DNA of 64,000 nt, from NCBI RefSeq assembly GCF_964063345.1, contig NZ_OZ061318.1, positions 1,550,001-1,614,000 of the forward strand, in the 5' to 3' direction. This document shows, piece by piece, positions 38,613 to 48,231 of the stretch. How positions within the stretch are numbered: position 1 is the first letter of the stretch; every line of letters starts with the position of its first letter. Origin of the DNA: Pseudomonas lini (GTDB lineage Bacteria; Pseudomonadota; Gammaproteobacteria; Pseudomonadales; Pseudomonadaceae). The notes under the pieces are model-generated. The model did not search any database, was not told the origin of the DNA, and saw nothing but the letters and a program-made list of their open reading frames with translations. Position numbers and translations under genes: made by a program.

Positions 38613-40847
38613 TTACTGGCTGGAGGGTGGCGGACCGCGCCAGAAGCGCCGTTCTTGAAGCATCGTCCACGGCGGCTTGAAGCGTCCCAGTTGCAGACGA
38701 ATGGCACCTTGTTCGGCGCTGTCATAGATCACCACACCGCGCTTTTGATACCGCGCCACGATTGTGGGATGGGGATGACCGAAAGAATTGCCGTTACCAC
38801 GGGAGATCAACACCGCTTTAGGTTGCAAGGCGCTGAGCAATGCCATCGAAGACGAACTGCGACTGCCATGGTGCGGGGCCTGCAACCAATCCGTCGGCAC
38901 CGCCAATGGACCGTCGAGCAGCGCCCGTTCGGCTGCGGCATCGATGTCACCGGTCAGCAGCAATCGCTCGCCGTTGGCCTCGATCTGCAACACGCAGGAT
39001 TTCTGATTGCTGTCGCTGGCAGACGGCCACTGCCAGAGTTGAAACTTCACCCCGTCCCAAGTCCATTGCTGACCGCTCTCGCAGCCCTCGGCGTGCAATT
39101 CGTCTGGCAAGCCCAAGTGATCGCCACTCAGTACTTGCTTCACCGGTATTCCATTGGCAATTGCACGCGCACCGCCGGCGTGATCGGCATCGGCATGGCT
39201 GATCAGCATCAGATCGAGGCCGTTCACCCCCAGTTTGCGCAATGACGGCAGCACCACCCGCTCACCCAGGTCGATATCGCCGAACCGTGGCCCGGCGTCA
39301 TACAGCAAGGTGTGATGGCGGGTACGCACCAGGATTGCCAAACCCTGACCGACATCCAACTGCCAGACCTCGGCCATGCCTTCAGGCAATGTGTGCCGGG
39401 GCGGAAAAACCAGTAACAGCAACATCGGCCAACCCAACGGGCGCAACGGCACGCCTTGCGGCAATAACAGCAGAAAGGCTCCCAACATGCCGAGCGCCCA
39501 TACCCACAACGGGACCGCCACCGGCACCCACGCAGGCAATTGCCCGGCTATCAACGCCAACCCCTTGAACAGAAGGTCGATCAGACCGCCGGCCAACCAT
39601 AGCAATCCTTCGCCCACATAAGGAACGGGCAACAACAGTGTCCCGAGCAAGGCCGGCGGCAGGACCACCAGACTGATCCAGGGCACCGCCAGCAAATTGG
39701 CCAGCGGCCCGCTGAGACTGATCGGCAACCCCAGCACCAACAGCAGCGGGCACAGACCGATCGCGATCAGCCATTGGGCGCGAGTCCAGGTTTGCCACCA
39801 GCGCCACGCCCCCAATCGTCCGCCAAAAGTGAAAATCAGCACCGCTACCGCCGCAAAGGACAACCAGAAACCCGGTTGCAGGCTCGCCAACGGGTCCAGC
39901 AGCAAAACACCGTCAAGCGCCAGCAACAGCGGCCACCATGCGCCGAGGTGACGAAACCGTAGTCGCCACAACAGCACCAGACCGATCATCAGGCAGGCCC
40001 GCCGCACCGGCACTTCGAAGCCGGCCAGCAGCCCATAACCGAGCGCCGCCGCGAACGCCAGTCCGCACGCCCATGGCAGCCACGGCAAACGCTTGGGCCA
40101 TAAGCCGTAACGCGCCAACCCGGCAATCAACAGATACACCACTCCCGCCAGCAAACCGATGTGCTGCCCGGAAATCACCAATAGATGCACGGTGCCGGTG
40201 TCTTGCAGCACCTGCCAGTCCTCACGACTCAACCCGGCGCCATCCCCCAGCACCAACGCCGTCAGCGCCCCCGTTCGCCCTTGGGCATCCACGGCCTGCA
40301 AACGCTGACGGATGCTGTCACGCCAGGCCCACTGCGCTTCCATCAGTCGCTGGCCATCTTTGACGGTGCCGGTGGCGCCGATGTGCCGGGCCAGTAACCA
40401 GGCGTCGTAATCGAACGCATGCGGATTGAGCAACCCGACGGGACGCTTCAATTTCACGGCCAGTCGCCAACGCTCGCCGCCGTTGACGGGCGGCCCGCCA
40501 TACCAGGCCAGGCGCAGGTGCCGAGGCAGTCTGGTGCGACGCGACTGACTGTCCGTCAGTTCAAAACGCACCACATTCTCGGCCTGTTGCGGTAACCCGG
40601 TCACACGACCTTCGACCCAGCGAGTCTCGCCATCAAGATTCAGCGCCAGGCGATCATTCAGCGCCCACTGTGCATTGGCGCCCGCCCAACTCAAACCGAA
40701 CAACAAAAATGCCAGGGGAAAGGTGCGAAACGGCAGCAACATCAATCCCACTGTCGGCAGCAACAGCCACCACCCCGCCGGCGGTAATACCGGTAAAAAG
40801 CGCAGGGCCAGCAGACCCAACGCCAGCGCCATCATCCCTGTGCGCAT
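38613..40847 (-). CDS. comEC: ComEC/Rec2-family DNA uptake channel
   Basis: A 744-residue membrane protein. Many hydrophobic segments, an N-terminal OB-like part (DUF4131 region), the Competence domain (ALVLGDGAGLSREDWQVLQDTGTVHLLVISGQHIGLL, in parts) and a C-terminal metallo-beta-lactamase domain with HADADHAGG and PHHGSRSSSS. It would pass single-stranded DNA into the cytoplasm. It looks intact. Competence in this group is not well established, so activity is uncertain. Confidence 0.94.
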   Translation of the reverse strand: MRTGMMALALGLLALRFLPVLPPAGWWLLLPTVGLMLLPFRTFPLAFLLFGLSWAGANAQWALNDRLALNLDGETRWVEGRVTGLPQQAENVVRFELTDSQSRRTRLPRHLRLAWYGGPPVNGGERWRLAVKLKRPVGLLNPHAFDYDAWLLARHIGATGTVKDGQRLMEAQWAWRDSIRQRLQAVDAQGRTGALTALVLGDGAGLSREDWQVLQDTGTVHLLVISGQHIGLLAGVVYLLIAGLARYGLWPKRLPWLPWACGLAFAAALGYGLLAGFEVPVRRACLMIGLVLLWRLRFRHLGAWWPLLLALDGVLLLDPLASLQPGFWLSFAAVAVLIFTFGGRLGAWRWWQTWTRAQWLIAIGLCPLLLVLGLPISLSGPLANLLAVPWISLVVLPPALLGTLLLPVPYVGEGLLWLAGGLIDLLFKGLALIAGQLPAWVPVAVPLWVWALGMLGAFLLLLPQGVPLRPLGWPMLLLLVFPPRHTLPEGMAEVWQLDVGQGLAILVRTRHHTLLYDAGPRFGDIDLGERVVLPSLRKLGVNGLDLMLISHADADHAGGARAIANGIPVKQVLSGDHLGLPDELHAEGCESGQQWTWDGVKFQLWQWPSASDSNQKSCVLQIEANGERLLLTGDIDAAAERALLDGPLAVPTDWLQAPHHGSRSSSSMALLSALQPKAVLISRGNGNSFGHPHPTIVARYQKRGVVIYDSAEQGAIRLQLGRFKPPWTMLQERRFWRGPPPSSQ

Positions 40848-40983
40848 AAGCCCGTCCTTGAGAGTCCCCTCCCTAGGCTTAGCCGGTCCGCCGCACGTCT
40901 GTCGTTATCAATTGTCACAAAGTCTGAATGGGCGGTTCGTAGAATCCAGACATACTTGCCGCCTGAACCGACCGAGAAGCCTT

Positions 40984-41499
40984 ATGCCCCGGCGCTTATT
41001 CAAACGTTACATGCCAGATCCGACCAGCATCAGGGAACACAAATCCTTACGCTTTCTCGGCACCCTGCTGCATGACCCGAACCTCTGGCACCTCAATCGC
41101 CACTCCGTCGCACGGGCCATGGCGGTCGGTTTGTTCGCGGCGTTCCTGCCCATCCCGTTGCAGATGCTGTTGGCGGCCATCCTTGCGATTGTGGTGCGCG
41201 GCAACATGCCGATTGCCGTCAGCCTGGTCTGGCTGACCAACCCGATCACCATGCCGGCGGTGTTCTTCTGCACTTACCAGACCGGTGCCTGGTTGATGGA
41301 TGTTCCCGCCCGCAGCCTGCCGGATGAGTTGACCTGGGAATGGATCAGCGGCGAACTCTCGACGCTGTGGCAGCCGTTTTTGCTTGGTTCGGTGGTGACG
41401 GGGCTGGTGCTGGGCGCCCTCGCTTATTGCCTGACCATGATGTACTGGCGCTGGTGGGTTGGGCGGCAGTGGAAGCGGCGTAAGCAAAGTCGAATGTGA
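40984..41499 (+). CDS. DUF2062-family membrane protein
   Basis: A 171-residue protein with a basic N-terminus (MPRRLFKRYMPDPTSIREH) and three or so membrane segments. GLFAAFLPIPLQMLLAAILAIVVRGNMPIAVSLVWLTNPIT (read in parts) is the DUF2062 signature. The start at 40984 avoids the antisense part of comEC. It is divergent from comEC, the PA2985 position. A terminator follows. Function unknown. Confidence 0.88.
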   Translation: MPRRLFKRYMPDPTSIREHKSLRFLGTLLHDPNLWHLNRHSVARAMAVGLFAAFLPIPLQMLLAAILAIVVRGNMPIAVSLVWLTNPITMPAVFFCTYQTGAWLMDVPARSLPDELTWEWISGELSTLWQPFLLGSVVTGLVLGALAYCLTMMYWRWWVGRQWKRRKQSRM

Positions 41500-41505
41500 G
41501 TAAGC

Positions 41506-41539
41506 AAAACGGCCTCCAATGCGGAGGCCGTTTTTTTTG
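41506..41539 (+). terminator. Terminator after the DUF2062 gene
   Basis: AACGGCCTCC and GGAGGCCGTT pair around AATGC, followed by a run of T residues. Confidence 0.92.
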
Positions 41540-41556
41540 CGGTGTCTGGGCTGACG

Positions 41557-41652
41557 TCATCGCGGGCAAGCCCGCTCCCACAGGGATCTGTGTCGTTCAC
41601 AAATAATGTGGCCAACTCAAATTCACTGTGGGAGCGGGCTTGCTCGCGAAGC
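41557..41652. repeat. REPIN (paired REP palindromes, variant)
   Basis: Arms near 41559-41584 and 41625-41650 form an imperfect inverted pair (GGGCAAGCCCGCTCCCACAG and its near complement with one G-to-C type change, GCTTGCTCGCGA). The core differs from the other copies (CCCGCTCCC in place of CACGCTCCC). It lies exactly where two conserved gene blocks meet. Confidence 0.85.
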
Positions 41653-41669
41653 AGGCGACTCGGTCTTCC

Positions 41670-42449
41670 TTAGGTACGCATCCCGCGACCACTCACCAGC
41701 AACCGCGCACAACCGATATACAGCACAACGGTCGCAATGAGCATGAAGGCGATCGCCACGCTGATCTTGATATCCGACACACCGAGGATGCCGTAACGGA
41801 AAGCGTTGACCATGTGCAACACCGGGTTGGCCAGCGACACGGTCTGCCAGAATGGTGGCAACAAACTGATCGAGTAGAACACCCCGCCCAGGTACGTCAA
41901 CGGCGTCAGCACGAATGTCGGGATGATCGAAATATCATCGAAGTTGCGCGCAAATACCGCGTTGATGAAACCCAGCAGCGAGAAGATCGTCGCCGTCAGC
42001 ACCACCACCAGAACGGTCACGCCCAAGTGATGCACCTGTAAATGAGTGAAAAACAGCGACAGCAGGGTCACGATGATCCCGACCATCAACCCGCGCAGCA
42101 CGCCACCCAGGGTATAGCCGATCAGAATCGTATGCGGTGACACCGGCGACACCATCAATTCTTCGATGGAACGCTGGAACTTGCTGCCAAAAAAGCTCGA
42201 CACCACGTTGCCGTAGGAGTTGGTGATCACCGACATCATGATCAGCCCCGGCACGATGTACTCCATGTAGGTGAAACCACCCATGTCACCGATCTGCCGG
42301 CCAATCAGATTGCCGAAGATCACGAAGTACAGAACCATGGTGATGGCCGGCGGCAGCAGCGTCTGCGGCCAGATCCGGGTGAAGCGCTTGACCTCACGGT
42401 AGACGATGGTATTGAGGGCAACGAGGTTAGGTTGCAGCTCGGAACTCAT
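41670..42449 (-). CDS. ABC-2 type exporter permease (YadH-like)
   Basis: A 259-residue integral membrane protein of the ABC-2 class with six hydrophobic segments. The YIVPGLIMMSVITNSYGNVVSSFF and LSFL-like GGVFYSISLLPPFWQ stretches are typical. It overlaps the ATPase gene by four bases and together they form an exporter of unknown cargo, the PA2811-PA2812 pair. Confidence 0.92.
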   Translation of the reverse strand: MSSELQPNLVALNTIVYREVKRFTRIWPQTLLPPAITMVLYFVIFGNLIGRQIGDMGGFTYMEYIVPGLIMMSVITNSYGNVVSSFFGSKFQRSIEELMVSPVSPHTILIGYTLGGVLRGLMVGIIVTLLSLFFTHLQVHHLGVTVLVVVLTATIFSLLGFINAVFARNFDDISIIPTFVLTPLTYLGGVFYSISLLPPFWQTVSLANPVLHMVNAFRYGILGVSDIKISVAIAFMLIATVVLYIGCARLLVSGRGMRT

Positions 42450-43378
42450 ACCGCCACCTTCGACAGATTCTTCTCCACCAGGGACACGAACAACTCCTCG
42501 AGGCGATTGGTTTTGTTACGCAGGCTCAACACTTCGATGTTCTGCTGCGCCAATTGGGTGAACAGCGCGGTAATGCCCATGGCCTTGTCGACCTGAACTT
42601 CCAGGGTATGGCTGTCGATCAGTTTGGTTGGGTAGCCGAGCAACTGTGGGGCTACTTGCAACGTGTTCTTCATATCCAGCAGGAAGGTTTCGACATGCAG
42701 TTGGCTGAGCAACTGTTTCATGCTGGTGTTCTCGACAATGGTGCCGTGGTCGATGATGCCGATGTTGCGGCACAACTGCTCAGCCTCTTCCAGATAGTGG
42801 GTGGTGAGGATGATGGTGATGCCTTTTTTGTTCAGTTCGGTGAGGAAGGTCCACATCGAGCGACGCAATTCGATGTCTACCCCCGCCGTCGGTTCGTCGA
42901 GGATCAGCAGGCGCGGTTCGTGAACCAGCGCACGGGCGATCATCAGTCGGCGCTTCATGCCGCCGGACAGGGAGCGCGACGGCACATCGCGCTTGTCCCA
43001 CAGGCCCAATTGGGTCAGGTACTGCTCGGCACGTTCCTTGGCGATTTTCGGCGGAATGCCGTAGTAACCGGCCTGGGTCACGACAATGTCGAAGGTTTTT
43101 TCGAACTGGTTGAAGTTGAATTCCTGAGGCACCACGCCGATGGAGCGCTTGAGTTGCGCAGGATTCTTGTCCAGGTCGTGACCGAAGATGTTCACGGTGC
43201 CGCTGGTCTTGTTTACCAGGGTCGAGAGAATGCCGATGGTCGTGGATTTGCCGGCGCCGTTGGGGCCGAGCAAGGCGAAAAAGTCACCTTCGGCGACGTC
43301 CAGATCGATACCACTCAAGGCCTGGAAACCGTTGCCGTAGGTTTTGGTTAGCTGCCGGATGGACAGAGCGGAACTCAT
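42446..43378 (-). CDS. ABC exporter ATPase (YadG-like)
   Basis: A 310-residue single-domain ABC ATPase with Walker A GPNGAGKST, signature LSGGMKRR, Walker B LLILDEPTAGVD and switch His in LTTHYLEEAE. The start at 43378 (MSSALSIRQL) is preferred to an upstream one. The C-terminal 80 residues form the extra domain usual in YadG-type exporters. Confidence 0.93.
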   Translation of the reverse strand: MSSALSIRQLTKTYGNGFQALSGIDLDVAEGDFFALLGPNGAGKSTTIGILSTLVNKTSGTVNIFGHDLDKNPAQLKRSIGVVPQEFNFNQFEKTFDIVVTQAGYYGIPPKIAKERAEQYLTQLGLWDKRDVPSRSLSGGMKRRLMIARALVHEPRLLILDEPTAGVDIELRRSMWTFLTELNKKGITIILTTHYLEEAEQLCRNIGIIDHGTIVENTSMKQLLSQLHVETFLLDMKNTLQVAPQLLGYPTKLIDSHTLEVQVDKAMGITALFTQLAQQNIEVLSLRNKTNRLEELFVSLVEKNLSKVAV

Positions 43379-43511
43379 ATCGGATTTACGCACCAAGAAG
43401 GGAAGAAAGGAATAAATAAGGGCGGGCGGCGAGCAATGCAACCGCGGCGCACGAGCGCAATGGTGCTTGTCGCTGCCGCACAAGTACAGTCAAGCGTGTC
43501 GATAGTGAGTA

Positions 43512-44135
43512 TTAAGTCAACGCGGTCATGACGGCTTTGCGATATGCCGGACGCTGTTTCAGGCGCTCGTACCAGGCCTGCAGATGAGGCTGCGGCGCAC
43601 GCTCGATCGGCATCTCGAACCAGGCATAAATGAAACTGCCCAGGGGAATGTCGCCCATGCCGATTTCATCGCCGGACAGGTACGGTTTGGCCGCCAACGC
43701 TTGATCGGCCATCGACAGCAGACCGTCGCATTCCTTGATCGCAGCCTTGATGGCCGGCCAGTCCTGCTGGTCTTCCGGGGTGCGCAATACGCCCCAGAAC
43801 ACCGTGCGGAACGGGGTGGCAAAACTTGAGGTGGTCCAGTCCATCCACTTTTCGGCAGAGGCGCGGGCCTGCAGGTCTGTCGGGTACCAGGCAGTACCAC
43901 TGGCATGCCGGGCCATCAGATAACGGACGATGGTGTTGGATTCCCACAGCACAAAACCGTCGTCTTCAATCACCGGCACACGGCCGTTGGGATTCATCGC
44001 GCGGTACTCAGGCGTGTCGACCACGCCAAAGGCCCCGCCGGCGTCGATGGCTTCATAGGTCAGGCCCAGTTCTTCGGCGGCCCATAACGGCTTCCTGACA
44101 TTCGACGAATTTTTCCGACCCCAGATCTTCAGCAT
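43512..44135 (-). CDS. Glutathione S-transferase
   Basis: A 207-residue GST. The N-terminal thioredoxin-like domain begins LKIWGRKNSSNVRKPLWAAEELG with the likely catalytic Ser, and NGRVPVIEDDGFVLWESNTIVRYL binds glutathione. The helical C-terminal domain contains MADQALAAKPYLSGDEIGMGDI, the N-capping box. It resembles the beta/Ure2-like class. It follows the PA2813 position; substrate unknown. Confidence 0.92.
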   Translation of the reverse strand: MLKIWGRKNSSNVRKPLWAAEELGLTYEAIDAGGAFGVVDTPEYRAMNPNGRVPVIEDDGFVLWESNTIVRYLMARHASGTAWYPTDLQARASAEKWMDWTTSSFATPFRTVFWGVLRTPEDQQDWPAIKAAIKECDGLLSMADQALAAKPYLSGDEIGMGDIPLGSFIYAWFEMPIERAPQPHLQAWYERLKQRPAYRKAVMTALT

Positions 44136-44178
44136 GACCGCCCCTTTTTGGATGAATGCGCAGGCAGCATACGCCGGA

Positions 44179-44838
44179 TCAGGCGCGACTCAAATCGCTC
44201 TGCATGTCACCCAGCAGCACCGGCAGTTGCTCGCTGAACAGGTGCGGATAGCACTTTTCCAGGTGTTCGAAAAAGAACGCTTCAGGCACATCGGTGAACT
44301 GGCCGTGATCGATCAAGTACTCCATCAACTGCTCACCGTCACGATTGAAGGGGTGGAACACGCTGTCGTTGATCCCATCGAACTCCAGCGGCGCGACATT
44401 GAACAGTTCGCAGAGTTGTTGATTGAACGCTGGGGTGGCTTTGACCCAACGATCGTTCAGATACAACTCGGTATAACCGTGCATGGCAAATACATCGCTT
44501 TTGAGCAACTCGAGTAGACGCGGCGTCGACAGGTGATTACGCACATCCGCCAGACCGATACGCGCCGGGATCCCGCAATGCCGGGCTGCACCTGCCAGCA
44601 GCGTGGCCTTGGGCACGCAATAACTCTCCCCCGCCGCCAGCGCATAGCTGCCGCGCAAGGTCTCTGGATCGCGACTGAAGGTGTAAGGGTTGTAGCGCAC
44701 GGCCTCGCGCACCGCGTAATAGAGATTGATTGCCTGTTCCAGTGGATCGCGCCCGGCGCCACGATGTTTTTCGGCGAACTCCACCACCGAGGGGTGGTCA
44801 CTATCGATGAAGCGGCCGGGGCTCAGACATGCGTGCAT
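44179..44838 (-). CDS. Transglutaminase-like protein
   Basis: A 219-residue cytoplasmic protein with a transglutaminase core. Cys74 (SYCVPKATLLAGAARHCGIPAR) and His120 (HGYTELYLNDRW) are placed as in the family, but the usual Asp of the triad after the tryptophan is not obvious (VKATPAF). No signal peptide is visible. It may be a peptidase or amidase-like enzyme. It corresponds to the PA2814 position, divergent from fadE. Confidence 0.85.
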   Translation of the reverse strand: MHACLSPGRFIDSDHPSVVEFAEKHRGAGRDPLEQAINLYYAVREAVRYNPYTFSRDPETLRGSYALAAGESYCVPKATLLAGAARHCGIPARIGLADVRNHLSTPRLLELLKSDVFAMHGYTELYLNDRWVKATPAFNQQLCELFNVAPLEFDGINDSVFHPFNRDGEQLMEYLIDHGQFTDVPEAFFFEHLEKCYPHLFSEQLPVLLGDMQSDLSRA

Positions 44839-45086
44839 GGGAACAATCTCCTGGGGGAAGACACGAGTCTAGCGACAGCTTCAGCACAGAGATAACGACG
44901 TTTCGGCCAAATGTCAGCGCTTGCTGCCCTATTTACCTAAGCGTTCAACCGCCCCACCTTCGAAATAGCTGACGAATTTCAGCCGTTGCTTCCTACACAC
45001 TCAGACTCATGCTCTACCCCCCACTTTTATGGATGCCGTCTAAGCTCTGAAAGTGGTTTTGCCCCTGGCTTCATGGAGAATTGAAT

Positions 45087-47534
45087 ATGTTGCTGTTGTG
45101 GATACTGGTTCTGGTGGTCGGGATTGCCTACCTGGCACATCGCCGCACTGCGGCTCTGCCCGCCTTGGGCATCATTGCCGCCTATCTTCTGGCGATGGGC
45201 ATCTTCAGCCATGCCCCCGTCTGGCTCCTGCTGATTTTCTGGGTGATGCTCGCGGTCGTGACCGCTTTCCTGTTGCTGCCGGATCTGCGCCGAAAACTCT
45301 TCACTGCGCCAATATTCGGCTGGTTTCAAAAAAACCTGCCACCGATGTCACAAACCGAACGTGAAGCCATTGAAGCCGGCACGGTCTGGTGGGACGGCGA
45401 GCTGTTCAGCGGCCGCCCGGACTGGAACAAGCTGCTGGCCTATCCAAAAGCGCAGCTGAGCGAAGAGGAGCAAGCCTTCATCGATGGCCCGACCGAAGAG
45501 CTCTGTGCCATGGTCAGCGATTGGCAGATCAGCCAGTTGATGGATCTGCCGCCCAAGGCTTGGGATCACATTAAACAACATGGCTTTTTTGCCCTGATCA
45601 TCCCCAAAGAGTACGGCGGTAAAGGCTTCTCGGCCTATGCCCACTCCCAAGTGGCGATGAAACTGGCCACCCGCAGCGGCGACCTGGCCTCGACCGTCAT
45701 GGTGCCCAATTCCCTCGGCCCGGCGGAACTGCTGCTGCATTACGGCACCGACGAACAACGCAATCATTACCTGCCACGGCTGGCACGCGGCGACGATATT
45801 CCCTGCTTTGCCCTGACGGGTCCGATGGCGGGCTCCAACGTCGGCGGGATGACCGACACCGGAGTGATCTGCAAAGGTGAATGGGAAGGCAAGGAAACCC
45901 TCGGCCTGCGCCTTAACTGGGAAAAACGCTACATCACCCTCGGCCCGGTGGCGACCTTGATCGGCCTGGCCTTCAAGGCTTATGACCCGGACCATCTGCT
46001 AGGCGACAAAGTCGACCTGGGGATCAGCCTCGCCTTGATTCCAACCCAGACCCCCGGTGTAGAAATCGGTCGCCGTCACCTGCCGCTGGGCGCCTCATTC
46101 ATGAACGGCCCGAACTCCGGCAAGGATGTGTTCGTACCACTGGAATTCATCATCGGCGGTCAGGAGATGCTCGGTGAAGGCTGGATGATGCTGATGAATT
46201 GCCTGTCAGTCGGGCGTTCCATTTCGCTGCCTGCCATCGGTACCGCTGCGGGTAAGTTCACCAGCCTCGTGACGGGCCAATACGCGCAGGTTCGCGAACA
46301 ATTCAACGCACCGCTGTCCGCCTTCGAAGGGATTCAGGAAGCACTGGCGCGGATCGCCGGCAGCACCTGGCTGATGGACAGCGCACGGATGCTCACCGCG
46401 AACGCGGTCGACCTCGGCGAAAAGCCGTCGGTACCCTCGGCGATTATCAAATACCACCTCTCCGAACGCGGCCGCGAATGCATCAGCCACGCCATGGATG
46501 TTCACGGCGGCAGGGCCATCATCATGGGCCCGAACAACTACCTGGCGCGTAGCTGGCAAGGTGCACCCATTTCCGTCACGGTCGAAGGTGCGAACATCCT
46601 GACACGCAACTTGATGATCTTCGGCCAGGGCGCTATTCGCTGCCATCCGTTCGTGCTCAAGGAAATGGCCCTCGCCCATCGCGAAGACAAACAACAGGCA
46701 CTGGTCGAGTTCGATGCACTGCTGCTCGACCACATTGGTTTTGCCGTGTGCAACGCCGCCAGCACCCTGGTGCTGAACCTCGGGTTCGGGCATTTCGAAC
46801 ACATGCCCGGGGACAAGCTCAGCCAAGGCTATTTCCGCGCCCTCAACCGTCAGGCCGCGGCATTTGCCCTGCTTGCAGACCTGAGCATGATGCTGCTGGG
46901 CGGTGATTTGAAACGTCGCGAACGGCTGTCCGCACGTCTGGGCGATGTACTCAGCTACCTGTATCTGGCCTCCGGCGCACTCAAGCGTTATCACGATCTC
47001 GATTCGCCCGAGCATATGCACCCGCTGTTCGCCTGGGCCATGGAAGAGAGCCTCGGCCAGTCCGAACGTGCGCTGGACGAACTGCTGACCAACTTCCCGA
47101 ACAAGGTACTCGGATGCCTGCTGCGGGTGATGGTGTTCCCGTTCGGTCGTCGCCACAGGGGCCCGTCGGACAGACTGGCGTCCAACGTCGCAGCCGTCAT
47201 CGGCCGTCCCAAGGGCGATCCAACGCTTGAAGAGTTACTGGGGGGCTGCTATCGCCCGCAATCGCCAGAGGATTCGGTCGGCGCCCTGCAGCACGCTTGC
47301 GATTTGCTGAACACCGCCAAGCCGCTACAGAAAAAACTCAATACGGCGCTGAAAAGTCGCCAGGTCAAACCCACTGTCGGAGAAACTGCCATCGATGCCG
47401 CCCTGGAGGCTGGCGTCTTGCAACCGGTTGAGGCCCAAAGCTTGCGTGAAGCGGAAGTGGCGCGACGCAAGGTGATCGATGTCGATGATTTCGACCCAAA
47501 GGAGCTGGTATTGGCCAAAGGCAAGGTCCGCTGA
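45087..47534 (+). CDS. fadE: Acyl-CoA dehydrogenase FadE
   Basis: An 815-residue long FadE-type dehydrogenase for the first oxidation of beta-oxidation. Two or three N-terminal hydrophobic segments (residues 1-60) precede the flavin domain with TGPMAGSNVGGM and the C-terminal domain typical of FadE (DUF1974). The start ATG at 45087 follows GGAGAA. The upstream gap with the transglutaminase-like gene is divergent. No clear PsrA operator was recognised there. Confidence 0.94.
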   Translation: MLLLWILVLVVGIAYLAHRRTAALPALGIIAAYLLAMGIFSHAPVWLLLIFWVMLAVVTAFLLLPDLRRKLFTAPIFGWFQKNLPPMSQTEREAIEAGTVWWDGELFSGRPDWNKLLAYPKAQLSEEEQAFIDGPTEELCAMVSDWQISQLMDLPPKAWDHIKQHGFFALIIPKEYGGKGFSAYAHSQVAMKLATRSGDLASTVMVPNSLGPAELLLHYGTDEQRNHYLPRLARGDDIPCFALTGPMAGSNVGGMTDTGVICKGEWEGKETLGLRLNWEKRYITLGPVATLIGLAFKAYDPDHLLGDKVDLGISLALIPTQTPGVEIGRRHLPLGASFMNGPNSGKDVFVPLEFIIGGQEMLGEGWMMLMNCLSVGRSISLPAIGTAAGKFTSLVTGQYAQVREQFNAPLSAFEGIQEALARIAGSTWLMDSARMLTANAVDLGEKPSVPSAIIKYHLSERGRECISHAMDVHGGRAIIMGPNNYLARSWQGAPISVTVEGANILTRNLMIFGQGAIRCHPFVLKEMALAHREDKQQALVEFDALLLDHIGFAVCNAASTLVLNLGFGHFEHMPGDKLSQGYFRALNRQAAAFALLADLSMMLLGGDLKRRERLSARLGDVLSYLYLASGALKRYHDLDSPEHMHPLFAWAMEESLGQSERALDELLTNFPNKVLGCLLRVMVFPFGRRHRGPSDRLASNVAAVIGRPKGDPTLEELLGGCYRPQSPEDSVGALQHACDLLNTAKPLQKKLNTALKSRQVKPTVGETAIDAALEAGVLQPVEAQSLREAEVARRKVIDVDDFDPKELVLAKGKVR

Positions 47535-47634
47535 TCCGGCGGACCGTGTGTCTTGCATGGGGCTCTTTAATATGTGAAAAGGGGCGCAGGAGCTTTATAC
47601 TCCCGCGCCCGTTTTGCTCTTGAGGACTTATCTC

Positions 47635-48042
47635 GTGTCCAATGTCGTTGCCGATCATCTCGTCTTGCTCGACCACCTGCGCAGCATCCTGGTCGCCGTA
47701 GGTGAGGCCGAACAGGTTCCCGAAGAAAGCCATGCCTTGTTCCTGGAGCGCTTCGACGAACTGCTGGCGTCACTGCCGATCGAGCCGATCGAAAGCCAGT
47801 ACCTGGGCCAGGACATCCTGACGCAGGTCATTTCCCGTTATCCGCAAATCGCCCACCTGATTCCACGGGATCTGCTGTGGTACTTCGCCGGCGACTGCCT
47901 GCACTACCTGTCCGACGAAGAAATCGACTTGTACCAGGCGCTGGAAGAGCGCCGCTTCGAAGCCGAACAGAACGACGAACCGTTCGACTGGAATCAGGAA
48001 AAACAGCTGCTGGCGATGTCGAACCAGGACAGCAAGCACTGA
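47635..48042 (+). CDS. Conserved small acidic protein (PA2816/PA2817-type)
   Basis: A 135-residue acidic protein reading VSNVVADHLVLLDHLRSILV..., ending in DQDSKH-like residues. The GTG start at 47635 is eight bases after TGAGGAC. It lies 100 bases downstream of fadE and matches a conserved Pseudomonas protein found beside fadE, as far as I remember. No membrane segment, signal or catalytic motif is visible; the helices suggest a small regulatory or binding protein. Function unknown. Confidence 0.82.
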   Translation: MSNVVADHLVLLDHLRSILVAVGEAEQVPEESHALFLERFDELLASLPIEPIESQYLGQDILTQVISRYPQIAHLIPRDLLWYFAGDCLHYLSDEEIDLYQALEERRFEAEQNDEPFDWNQEKQLLAMSNQDSKH

Positions 48043-48061
48043 TCCCACAGTCAGTAATGCA

Positions 48062-48097
48062 AAAGGCCCGCATGGTTGAACATGCGGGCCTTTTTTT
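48062..48097 (+). terminator. Terminator after the small acidic protein gene
   Basis: AAAAGGCCCGCATG and CATGCGGGCCTTTT pair around TTGAA and are followed by T residues. Confidence 0.93.
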
Positions 48098-48134
48098 GTG
48101 GCATTGCCGAGTGATGTGGTGGTTCGAAGTTAGT

Positions 48135-48224
48135 CTTCGCGGGCAAGCCTCGCTCCTACAGGTTGGTGTCATACGTTATGGCGCGAACGACATAAACCTG
48201 TAGGAGCGAGGCTTGCCCGCGAAG
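48135..48224. repeat. REPIN (paired REP palindromes, TAGGAGCGAGG variant)
   Basis: Arms 48135-48164 and 48195-48224 are perfect reverse complements over 30 bases with a 30-base loop. The core reads TAGGAGCGAGGCTTGCCCGC, a sister class of the GTGGGAGCGTGG copies elsewhere in the window. Confidence 0.9.
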
Positions 48225-48231
48225 AGGCCCG

